Assembly (NCBI RefSeq): GCF_003369915.1
Contig: NW_022881614.1
Span: forward strand, 28,651,326 to 28,715,325
DNA length: 64,000 nt
Direction of reading: 5' to 3'
Origin: Drosophila miranda
Taxonomy: Eukaryota; Arthropoda; Insecta; Diptera; Drosophilidae
In this document: positions 1 to 8,579 of the stretch, piece by piece
Position numbering within the stretch: position 1 is the stretch's first letter
Layout: the number at the start of each line of letters is the position of its first letter
Program-made: the position numbers and the translations under genes
The notes under the pieces: model-generated
Database searches by the model: none
The model's input: the letters and a program-made list of their open reading frames with translations, nothing else
What the model was told of the DNA's origin: nothing

Positions 1-53
1 TGTGTTGCACAACAAAAGGTAGCACACTACTATATTCAATTCTACAATTTCAG

Positions 54-194
54 GTTTGGGCAGATTGGAAAACAAACATCCGCAAGAAGATGGCGAAAAA
101 CAAATCAGAAACTCGAGCTACAGGTGGAGGGCCCTTCGCTCAGCAATCGCTTGGGGAATTGGAGGAGGAAGTGGCCAAGCTATGTGGCCACTAG
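54..194 (+). pseudogene. Myb/SANT-like terminal exon of PIF/Harbinger
   Basis: An acceptor (tttcag, ending at 53) opens a 46-codon frame ending at TAG 192-194. It reads VWADWKTNIRKKMAKNK, then an ATGGGP turn and an acidic helix LGELEEEVAKL. This matches the end of the Myb/SANT-like (zeste / Myb_DNA-bind_5) domains in the second protein of PIF/Harbinger transposons, which bind transposon ends and help import the transposase. The exon converges on and overlaps the end of the Harbinger nuclease on the other strand, the arrangement expected of one two-gene transposon. Earlier exons lie outside the window. It could instead be a host zeste-like gene, but the partner makes the TE reading likelier. 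Confidence 0.6.
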
Positions 195-911
195 CAATAT
201 ATATGTGGCAATATTCCCTAGCAGGGGAGTGATTCCAAATGATGGAGTCATGGCAGGAACCAGGGTGCGTGGCATCAATAGCAATTATCTCCATGTTGTA
301 GTTACACACCACCATGGCATTCATGCTATAAAATCCTTTCCTATTATAGAACACGGAGTGGTTTTGTACAGGCTTTAGTATTCTGATGTGAGTTCCATCC
401 ACACAGGCACCAATTCGAGGCAATTTAAAGTTTCGATAGAAATATTCATATGATTGTTGCAATTGATGATTATTCATCTGCAACGAAATGAACTCAACAC
501 ATAACAGCCTGTCCATCAACGGAATAAGTTTGTGAAGAATCTTTCCAAATGTACTGCGTCCAATGTTTATATGGTGGTCTTTGGCAACTGCCCACTGGTA
601 GCAGCCAGTGGCGAGATATCGCATTACTGAAGCCAATTGCGTAGAGGGAGATAACTTCCTGGTAACACCTAAATGGGGTTGAACTTTCTCCAAAATCATT
701 TTGAAAGTTTTTTTGTCGATCCGAAATGACTTCACAAATCTGAAAGCTTTACCATTAGCAATTTAATTTTCAATACGCATGCTGTTACTCACAGTTCGTC
801 AGACATGATAAATACACAAGTGTTGCATCTAAGATGTCTAGATCTTCTTAGATCACGTAATTTCTGCAATCGTTTTGCTTCAAAACAAGCAATTGAAAAA
901 ATAAAAGGCAT
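118..911 (-). pseudogene. PIF/Harbinger transposase (HARBI1-like DDE nuclease), truncated
   Basis: Two exons are visible: 911-793 (ATG at 911, 39 codons plus 2 nt), an intron 792-740 with gtgagt donor and tttcag acceptor, then 739-118. The protein starts with a basic helical region and continues into a DDE_Tnp_4 nuclease: RIGACVDGTHIRI carries the first catalytic Asp, and ATHPGSCHDS the second, after YNRKGFYSMNAMVVCNYN. The frame then runs into unrelated sequence at about 160 and stops at 118, so the last third with the third acidic residue is missing. Internal deletion has brought it against the Myb-like exon. The encoded nuclease would be inactive. The family call is firm; whether this is a transposon or a domesticated copy is open, though truncation favours a dead transposon. 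Confidence 0.8.
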
Positions 912-1639
912 TTTAATCACGCTGTATTTTTACAAAGCAGCCAGGTCAGCTGTTTTTGTTTGCCAGAAACGATGAAAAAAGAAACATATCGATAAAAAAA
1001 ATATGTGAAAACTGGAGCACCTTAAAACGAAAACGAAACGATTTGGCTGAAAACGTAATCCGCAAAAGAAAATGAAAAACGGAGCCTGCCTGATTACCTA
1101 CATATAAGAATAAAATGTATTAACCTCCTTTTGCAAATAGGAAATAAAACGCAACCAACGCCTAAGTACCTGCATATGAAGATAAGCGATTGTGTTTTAT
1201 ACGCAATTCTCACGTTCCTGGACTCAACATCTTTTATTTCGCTTCTTGGAAGCCAATGACGCTAGAGTTCTTGGAGTTTGTATGAAGACGGGCAGAGACT
1301 CGTGGTGCAAGCACTGAAGTATACTGGACATTGGAGAAGCGACGGAACCCACAAGGAGACGGTCATCTCGCTCGTGGGTGGATAATAAACATTGCAGAAC
1401 ACGGAGGCCAACGAGGGTGCGCACGTCAGGCAGCTGAAAAAAGCGCACATTTATATGTATGTATGCGAGATCGTGCACATACTGCCATCTCGCTCTAACC
1501 AACGAAGTTCTTGCGGGCCAGCAACTAGAGGCTTGAGTGCGCAGTTGGCTGATGAAATCGAGTGAAAATTTCTGGATTGTGGTTTGTTTGGTAAGTGCCA
1601 ATTTGATTGTTGATTTGGGGAAAGGTTAGTCTGCGGGTG
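912..1639. other. Non-coding stretch, no gene seen
   Basis: AT-rich sequence upstream of the Harbinger transposase, then a more mixed segment from about 1200. Minus-strand open frames at 1224-1601 have no family motif and no codon bias, so I treat them as chance. The part after 1500 resembles a retroelement leader by position only. No terminal repeat of the Harbinger element could be delimited. Confidence 0.4.
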
Positions 1640-1780
1640 ATGATTACCAGAGCAATGAGCAAATTAAGGGCAACGGATGAAATGGACGAGGACAACGTTG
1701 AGATGGGAAAAGTGGAAAGAGAAACCGCGCAAGGTGAAGCCTCAAATATGGAGGGGGCCGGGCCCGGCACCACACCTTGA
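1640..1780 (+). CDS. Short acidic ORF, possible truncated retroelement ORF1 start
   Basis: ATG at 1640 opens a 46-codon frame to TGA 1778-1780. The peptide is charged and Met/Glu-rich (for example MDEDNVEMGKVERE). Its last codons lie in the segment shared with 16,927 (a LINE 5' region), so the original frame was probably longer and was cut by that insertion. No domain is recognisable; it could be the start of a retrotransposon Gag or chance. Confidence 0.25.
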   Translation: MITRAMSKLRATDEMDEDNVEMGKVERETAQGEASNMEGAGPGTTP

Positions 1781-1846
1781 CAGTAGCCGCTGTTAACTTA
1801 TGTCATTTTTTTCTTGCGCGTAACTGCCCAAAAGGTGCAAGGTGCA

Positions 1847-2218
1847 TGTGGAGATAATGTTTTTTATCCCCAATCGGCCGACTAATTATTTCGAATTAAA
1901 TAAAACTCGGCGCAGAAATAAAATTACGATATGTTCTTTAATGCGTGACATCCAAATTGCAAGTGTGGCTTGCCTGCCCTTTACATTGCCGCTCCGATCG
2001 CTAAGCGCAGCTTCGCTCGGCCGACGTCGGTAGGCAGACGCAAAGCGGAGATAGCGAAGAGCGAGCTGGCAGAGAGCGTTTAGCAGGGCAAGCAAGCGCA
2101 GAGCTTTAACAAACAAATGAGTGACATAGACATAAGTAACAAACAAAATAAGCGGCTGAGGGCCAAGAATTAGGTGCTATTTGGCAAGCAGCTAATCGGC
2201 TGGGTTCTGCTCCGAACA
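1847..2218 (-). repeat. BEL copy 1, 3' LTR
   Basis: This 372-bp repeat matches 4927-5298 and 35,494-35,865. On the minus strand it begins TGTTCGG and ends CCACA, and is preceded by a purine tract ACGGGGGGTTAA at 2219-2230, the expected plus-strand primer. Confidence 0.9.
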
Positions 2219-2449
2219 TTAACCCCCCGTTGGAAGGCAAAGGCTTTCAACAGATCCATCCTGAAGGGGCAGAACCGCTATTTTTCCAACGGCCCTCTTG
2301 AAGATGCTTGCTTGGGCGCAGCTGGCGGCTACGCTGGGATGATCGTCGAACGCAGCAATCGGCGCTTCTTTACGAAGGCGGCTTGTCGTGACTACGTCTT
2401 GATCATCGGGAACCTCTTTAATATTATAGAATGGCAGGAAATTTGGCAA
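2219..2449 (-). pseudogene. BEL pol C-terminal fragment
   Basis: The minus-strand frame ends with FKRAVGKIAVLPLQDGSVE, also found at the end of the longer pol frame in BEL copy 2 (35.9 kb). It is the tail after the integrase. Upstream of it the sequence diverges and meets the gag-protease end, marking the internal deletion. The peptide has no independent start. Confidence 0.7.
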
Positions 2450-2530
2450 TGTAGAAATTGTTGAAAGTTGAATTTCATTTAGCGTGGATATGTAGGCTTT
2501 TAATATATGGAAAAGTTCGCGCTGCAGTTC

Positions 2531-4552
2531 CTAATTCTCCGATCGCAGTTTTTCCACTTGCACCTGGCACTCGAGCAGCTGCTTCCTGCATTGCTGCTCT
2601 AAGTTTTGGTACTCCAGCGTTGTGGGTCGAAAATCGTCAATAGAGATGCACGAGGAATTTTCAAAAGCGGCTAAAGCTGCACGCTTATTCTCCGAGCTAT
2701 CAATGCTTCCTGATACTATCCAACCAAGTTTTGTCTCCTGCAATGTTGGCAATTGGGCTGATAGTCGAATCTGTCCGACGCACATTAAATCGAAGAACAA
2801 ACCAGAACCTATCAACAGATCGATACGTTGGGGCTTGGAGAAATTAGGATCAGCTAGTTTTAGATTATTCGGCATTGGCCAATCCTTTGCGTCTACGCCG
2901 AAGTTAGGCTGCATTTCCGTAATTGAGTTGGTGACAATTGCAGCGAAGGAAGCTCGATAGCTTGCGTCCTGGGATTGTACAACTATATGTACAGACTTGC
3001 TCGAAGGTAGAATGGAATCTCCGATTCCAGAGATGTGAACATAAGACGAGCGATGATCCAACTGCAACTGATCAGCAAGTCTAGATGTTACAAATTTTGC
3101 CTGTGATGCAGAATCCAAAATGGCACGACATGGGATAAGTGCTCCATAACGATCTGTTACATGGACGAGAGCAGTAGGTAGCAACACGTTCTGGCTAGGC
3201 TGAGATTTCTGGATCGAGGGGGGAGGGCTAGAACACCCGCTTGCTAGAAGCACAGTCGCGGCCTCTTGCTGGATCGATTCCTCGGCCGGTGAAGAGGAAG
3301 ATGAAGCACCAGTTCCCGATGGAATGTGGAGTAGCGTGTGATGTTTGGCCTGGCAATGCCTGCAAAGTCCTGACCTGCACTTCTGCAATTCATGGCCTTT
3401 GTTGAGGCAGTTCAAACACAAGCGGCTCTTCTTTGCTTCTTTGTATCGTTCAAACGCAGAGAGATTCAGGAATTCCTGACATCTAGATATGTAATGCTCG
3501 GAGGAATTGCAATGGTTACATATGGGGTTAGGATGGTCGTTACTGGAGGTGATAAGGGTGACAGGTTTGTCTTCTCCCACCTGTTGACTAGGACTTGTTG
3601 CCATGGCTGATCCCAAATTCTCCAGCATCCGACATCTCGCTTCCAAAAATGAGGCCATGCTTGACCACCGAGCCAATCCTGACGTCGGCAAGTTCTCTTC
3701 CCATTTCTCCTTTGTTTTGTGGTCCAGTTTCGTGCCTATGATGAATATCAGCAACCCATCCGAAATCTCCTGCGGGGTCGCCAAGGTCTGAAGTGCACGC
3801 AAGTGCGAATTGATTTTGTCGCTGAGCGCGCGCAAGCCGATAGCTGAGCCCTTCTCCACCCCTTGCAACCCGAAAATAGCCTTGACGTGTGCCTGAAAAT
3901 GTAACAGTTTATTATCGAATCGCAACATTAGCAAATTCAACGCCTTGTCGTAATTCTCCTCAGAAAGTTCCAAGGAACGAATCGTATCCAGCGCAGCACC
4001 ATCTAGACATCCACGAAGATATTGGAATTTTTCGATGATTGGTATACGATGGTCTTTGTGCACCATTGTCGAGAACATCGAGTGGAATTCTGGCCAATCC
4101 ATGTAGTTCCCCCCGAATCGCGGAAGCTGCAACTCGGGCATTCGAGAACGGCCTATACTATTATAGGCGAACAACGACGAGTTCCCCTCGAGAGTATGCC
4201 GAGCCGTTGAATTGGCAACATTTACCGTGCGAGCCGCCATCAACTCCCGCGACAGCCTGGACCTAACCTTGACATAAACATTCGAAAAGTCCAGCCGGGC
4301 ATCATGGGCTAACTGCAGGAAATCCAGCCTTTCAAGGCTCGTTTGAGCGGCATCGAAATCCGCATTCATTCGCTCGATCTGCTCTAAGCGAGCTTGAAGT
4401 TCTGCCTCATCTAACTCGGCAAGCTCTCCCTTGGTGAGAAAGCGATCCATGGCCTTTAGTTGGCGCGCGATGGACTCGGCCTTGTGCTTGTAGAAATCTA
4501 CATCACTCGGCATTGCTGCGTTCGCGACATTGGTAGGCTCAGGTGCTGCCAT
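2531..4552 (-). CDS. BEL Gag-protease polyprotein
   Basis: An open frame of 673 codons starting at ATG 4552. Domains in order: N-terminal coiled coil (about 20-95), a DUF1759-type Gag core (PELQLPRFGGNYMDWPEF, about 135-300), zinc knuckles near 345-410 (CNHCNSSEHYISRC, CLNCLNKGHELQKC, CRHC-type), then a retropepsin-like DUF1758 protease with CRAILDSASQAKFVTSR (about 475). Here the active motif is DSAS rather than DTGA, a usual BEL variation. The frame ends just after the protease because pol has been deleted. In the family this protein forms the particle and matures itself. It is the only long undamaged TE reading frame here and could supply Gag in trans, which is inference. Confidence 0.88.
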   Translation of the reverse strand: MAAPEPTNVANAAMPSDVDFYKHKAESIARQLKAMDRFLTKGELAELDEAELQARLEQIERMNADFDAAQTSLERLDFLQLAHDARLDFSNVYVKVRSRLSRELMAARTVNVANSTARHTLEGNSSLFAYNSIGRSRMPELQLPRFGGNYMDWPEFHSMFSTMVHKDHRIPIIEKFQYLRGCLDGAALDTIRSLELSEENYDKALNLLMLRFDNKLLHFQAHVKAIFGLQGVEKGSAIGLRALSDKINSHLRALQTLATPQEISDGLLIFIIGTKLDHKTKEKWEENLPTSGLARWSSMASFLEARCRMLENLGSAMATSPSQQVGEDKPVTLITSSNDHPNPICNHCNSSEHYISRCQEFLNLSAFERYKEAKKSRLCLNCLNKGHELQKCRSGLCRHCQAKHHTLLHIPSGTGASSSSSPAEESIQQEAATVLLASGCSSPPPSIQKSQPSQNVLLPTALVHVTDRYGALIPCRAILDSASQAKFVTSRLADQLQLDHRSSYVHISGIGDSILPSSKSVHIVVQSQDASYRASFAAIVTNSITEMQPNFGVDAKDWPMPNNLKLADPNFSKPQRIDLLIGSGLFFDLMCVGQIRLSAQLPTLQETKLGWIVSGSIDSSENKRAALAAFENSSCISIDDFRPTTLEYQNLEQQCRKQLLECQVQVEKLRSEN

Positions 4553-4901
4553 GTTGAGGTTTTAAAAGAGTCACTCAGCACGACCGAAAAAGACACCCTG
4601 TATACGTATAAACGTGGGAACCGAAAGCAAAGGGATTACAGCTAATGCCTTTAGCTGTGCGGCTGTGCGAGCTGTCCGATTCCGCTTTGTACTCCGCTTG
4701 TGTGTATTAGTGAGTTCGCTGCACTGCCTACCGCACTGCACTGACCGAATTGTCGCGACAGAGAAGTTAATAGCCAGCAATGCGTGTATGTAGGTGTATG
4801 TAAGTGTGTTTTAGCACCGAATTGTGCTTAACCGCCGAAAATTTGCTAGGGCTAGCGAATGTCGATCGCGAATGATTATTAATTGACACTGCAACTCAGA
4901 G

Positions 4902-4919
4902 ATCACGTCGGGGTCACCA
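4902..4919 (-). other. BEL primer-binding site, tRNA-Trp type
   Basis: Read on the plus strand, atcacgtcggggtcacca equals the 3' end of Drosophila tRNA-Trp with CCA as I remember it, placed 7 bp inside the 5' LTR. Reverse transcription would be primed here. It is not a tRNA gene: there is no cloverleaf around it. Confidence 0.8.
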
Positions 4920-4926
4920 AACTTTA

Positions 4927-5298
4927 TGTGGAGATAATGTTTTTTATCCCCAATCGGCCGACTAATTATTTCGAATTAAATAAAACTCGGCGCAGAAATA
5001 AAATTACGATATGTTCTTTAATGCGTGACATCCAAATTGCAAGTGTGGCTTGCCTGCCCTTTACATTGCCGCTCCGATCGCTAAGCGCAGCTTCGCTCGG
5101 CCGACGTCGGTAGGCAGACGCAAAGCGGAGATAGCGAAGAGCGAGCTGGCAGAGAGCGTTTAGCAGGGCAAGCAAGCGCAGAGCTTTAACAAACAAATGA
5201 GTGACATAGACATAAGTAACAAACAAAATAAGCGGCTGAGGGCCAAGAATTAGGTGCTATTTGGCAAGCAGCTAATCGGCTGGGTTCTGCTCCGAACA
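4927..5298 (-). repeat. BEL copy 1, 5' LTR
   Basis: 372 bp, essentially identical to 1847-2218. It supplies the transcription start on the minus strand and is followed inward by the tRNA-Trp primer site. Confidence 0.9.
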
Positions 5299-7397
5299 GT
5301 GCATGTCTAAGGGAAGGGGACACCGTGGGACGGTTATCCGATATTTTTGGTTGGACAGGCGCCACTACAACACCCCCCTACCAAGATCACACTTGGCAGT
5401 GATACAATGAAAAGAGTGATCCACGCCTGAAACCTCATTGTTTTATATCTTTAGCATGGAATTTCCCTAGGATTCGTCCTTGTAGGTCCTCGAGTTCGTA
5501 GTAACTATTACCAAGTCTTTTTCTCACCCGGGCGTCTGGCACTTTGTTGTTGACTCCTTTTCGGTGATGAATTTGGAAGTCAAAACCTTGTAATTTTAAC
5601 GACCATCTGACGAGTCTAGAGCTCAAATCCGCTTGACTCATAAGCCATTTTAACGAAGCATGATCGGTAATAATGACAAATTCATGCCCTTCGATGTAGG
5701 CGCGAAACTTTTAAACACACAGTACAGCCGCTAAACACTCTTTTTCTGTAACCGAGTAATTTCGTTGGCATTGATTTAGCAATCTAGACATATATGCGAT
5801 CGGAACCTCGTTACCTTCTACATCTTTTTGCATAGGTACTCCGCCCACGCCAGTATGACTCGCATCGCAGTGAATAACGAATGGAATCCGAAAATTTGGA
5901 CTATGCACAACGGGAGCACTGCAAAGTTTACTTTTCAGGTCTTCAAATGCAAGTTGGGCCTCATTCGTCCATTCAAACTTACGTTTCTGTTTCAACGTGT
6001 TCGACAATGGAGCGGCCAGACCGGCATAATTTCGAACGAATTTATGATACCAGCCAGTTACTCCTAAAAACCTTCGTACCTGTTTTACTGAACGAGGTGT
6101 TGGGAATTCCCGAATGGCTGAAACTTTTTCTGGAACGGTTTTAATAGTTCCATCCCCAATGACATGGCCAAGGTATCTTACTTCCTTCAAACAAAATTTA
6201 CTTTTTTCGACATTAATTGTTAACCCAGCTTGTTTTAGCCGAGATGCTAACTCGGATAACACACGCACATGGATTTCGAAAGTAGAAGATACGACGAGCA
6301 AATCATCTAGATAGACAAACAATTCATGTCGTAACTGAGAGGGTATAACTTTATCCATTAATTTACACATGGTTTGTGGAGCGTTGGTCAGTCCAAATGG
6401 CATCACTGTGTATTGATACAGGGGTCTCCCCGGGACGGTGAACGCGGTCTTTCCGCGAGCGTCTGAAGTCAATGGGATCTGCCAATAGGCATCCTTCAGG
6501 TCGATGCTGGAAATATATTCAGCTTTTGGTAGTCGGCTTAATATTCCATCGATCAAAGGCATGGGATATGCGCTCTTTACTGTGACTTCGTTGACCTTAC
6601 GGCTATCGAGACATATTCTCACCTTTCCAGGTTTCCTAACGAGAACGACTGGTGACGACCATGGACTATCGGACTCCTCAATAACGCCAAGCGCTATCAT
6701 TCTATCTACTTCCTCAAACATGACCTTTTCGACGGCAGGAGATACCGAATAGTGCCGCTGTTTAATTGGCTTTGCATCCCCTATATCGATATCGTGACTT
6801 ATCCAGCTGGTTCGACCTAGACCTTCTTTGGCGAATGACGGGAACTTTTGGATAGCCTCTGACAACATGGCCTGTTGCGAATCCGTTAGTCTTATATGCA
6901 TATGGTCATCCTTGGCTAAGGCAGCAACTTCGGGCTTGGCATTCTGGGTTACTACACCTGGAGGTAACAATTTAAATGCAGCCCAAAAGTCCATGCCAAG
7001 GTATAATTCTTGAGCGAGTGATGGTACTAAATACAATGTTATGGGCTTAGTTTCATTTCGAAACAGCACGGGAGTGGAGATCTTGCCTACAATTTTCTGC
7101 GCAGCTCCATCAGCAGTAGGCCGTCAGCCGTCGGGTGCTACAGGGGGATAAACGGATGTCGGGTCGGCTCGTCACAACTGTAGACTCGGAACGGGGCACA
7201 GGCGCCTCGGGTTCATGGCTTGCCCTGGATCCAAGGCGAATGTGCTCCGCGTCATAGGATACAGGTGGGCACGAGCGAACCGGCACCCGCCGTAACTGTA
7301 CACACCGGCGGAAGTGCGACTATACTCTCCCCGTGAGGGCGGCTGGAAACAGGTCCTGGTACGGTCATGTCTCTGCCAGGATGCTGGCTAATTGTAG

Positions 7398-8579
7398 TCG
7401 GGCGGAGAGAAGAAAACTCTCAGTGAAATAATCGCTGGCGGACCCCTTGGGACCGGGAACCCCTTGACAACCCCGGCAGGCGTCGCCTCTGCCTCGAAAG
7501 ATAGGCCCAAGTTCCAGGACAAAAGACGTGCGGCCTTCATCCTGGGCAACGACGACCCGGTGTTCCTGGCGTCTGCCCAGGGAATCGAATCGCGGCGATG
7601 GGCCAAGACAGTCCTGCCCGACTACCAGCCAGCCAAAGCTGGCAAGGCCACAGCCAAGGCCCCAAGCAAGCGGCAACGCTCGGCGGAAGACACCGCCACA
7701 CAAGTCCAACATGCCAAGAGGACGCAGACACTGAGCAACCGCTCGTTTGCCGAGGTGGCGAGGGGAAAAACCCTGATTGGAGTCCTAGACAGGGGCTCTA
7801 AAAACGGGCAGATCCCTAGGGACAAGTGGCACCTCGTGGAAAACGAGCTCCAAGACCGTTTCCTCCAGGAGTTGGAGGAGAATGGAGGACCTCCGCCCAA
7901 GTGTGAGGACGCCGGGTGGCACCAAGGCAGGGTGAAAGCCATCGCCTGCCAAGATGCTCGCTTGGCGGCCCTCTACGCGAAGGCGGTAGCGTCGCTCAAG
8001 GAGGTCTACCCAGGAGCCCAGCTGGAGGTCGTGAAGTGGGAGGACATCCCCAGCAAGCCGAGGGCCAGAGCGTGGGTCTCGGCGAAGCCTGCAGAGCCGG
8101 ATAAGATTCTCCGGATTCTGCAGGTCTGCAACCCCCACCTTCCCACAGCCGATTGGAAGGTGGCCAAGGTAGAGGAGAGCAACGGGCAGAGGCGCCAAAT
8201 CATCCTCGTCCTGAACGAGGAGTCGGTCAGACTTCTCCACGACACGGAGGGCGCTGTGGACTACGGCTACAAGAAGGTAGTCGTAGTACCGTACAAGTCC
8301 GACTCCAAAGGCATGCAACCGACGGTCGAGCCAGACCTGGAGCCCCCGGAGATCCCTAGTATGGAGATCAAGCCTGCGGTGTCAGACGTGGCATCAGTGG
8401 TGTCGGATGACATCCTAGATGGTTACGTGTCAGACGTGAGCGATCTCACTAGGGATCTCAAGCACATCGGGGTCGCGGAGGAGCTGGACTCTTCGGAGAG
8501 CGACCACGACAGGACAATGGTGGAGGTGAACCTCAGGAATGTCACTGATACTCCTGCAGATAAACCTCCACCATTGTAA
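7398..8579 (+). CDS. LOA-type LINE ORF1 protein (DUF4780-like)
   Basis: The frame is open from 7398 to TAA at 8577-8579 with no in-frame ATG in its first part, so the start has probably been lost or shifted; the recognisable protein begins near 7464. The N-terminal part is basic and Ala/Lys/Arg-rich. The centre and C-terminus (DWKVAKVEESNGQRRQIILV, then VDYGYKKVVVVPYKS) look like DUF4780, the ORF1 domain of LOA-clade elements, thought to bind RNA. The tail is acidic. Its end overlaps the ORF2 start by 41 bp, typical for re-initiation or frameshifted translation of ORF2. Confidence 0.7.
   Translation, partial: SGGEKKTLSEIIAGGPLGTGNPLTTPAGVASASKDRPKFQDKRRAAFILGNDDPVFLASAQGIESRRWAKTVLPDYQPAKAGKATAKAPSKRQRSAEDTATQVQHAKRTQTLSNRSFAEVARGKTLIGVLDRGSKNGQIPRDKWHLVENELQDRFLQELEENGGPPPKCEDAGWHQGRVKAIACQDARLAALYAKAVASLKEVYPGAQLEVVKWEDIPSKPRARAWVSAKPAEPDKILRILQVCNPHLPTADWKVAKVEESNGQRRQIILVLNEESVRLLHDTEGAVDYGYKKVVVVPYKSDSKGMQPTVEPDLEPPEIPSMEIKPAVSDVASVVSDDILDGYVSDVSDLTRDLKHIGVAEELDSSESDHDRTMVEVNLRNVTDTPADKPPPL

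Larger units (their letters stand above)
1847..5298 (-). mobile_element. BEL/Pao LTR retrotransposon, copy 1, internally deleted
   Basis: Two 372-bp LTRs (1847-2218, 4927-5298) flank a 2.7-kb interior, with a 5-bp duplication GTGCA at 1842-1846 and 5299-5303. Read on the minus strand, the LTR starts TGTTCGGAGCAG and ends ATTATCTCCACA. The interior keeps gag-protease and the last part of pol near the 3' LTR, but reverse transcriptase, RNase H and integrase have been deleted (junction about 2450-2530). A sister copy at 35.5 kb retains pol. The near-identical LTRs and exact duplication suggest a recent insertion of an already deleted, non-autonomous form. Confidence 0.9.
1768..5374 (+). mobile_element. 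5' fragment of an I/jockey-type LINE, split by BEL
   Basis: Positions 1768-1846 and 5304-5374 join into about 150 bp that is nearly identical to 16,927-17,069, the 5' part of the LINE at 16.9 kb. The BEL element 1847-5298 sits between them with its GTGCA duplication. The right end breaks abruptly at about 5374 into gypsy sequence, so only a stub remains. No coding potential is left. Confidence 0.7.

Noticed and set aside
1224..1773. Minus-strand ORFs 1224-1601 and 1525-1773
   Set aside because: No start context, motif or codon bias; part is antisense to the short acidic ORF.
1886..2146. 86-codon minus ORF, also at 4966-5226 and 35,533-35,793
   Set aside because: Repeats only because it lies within the BEL LTR; no protein motif.
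4902..4919. Possible tRNA genes at primer-like sequences (also 14,829, 19,207, 60,067)
   Set aside because: Only the 3' ends match; no cloverleaf. They are retroelement primer-binding sites.
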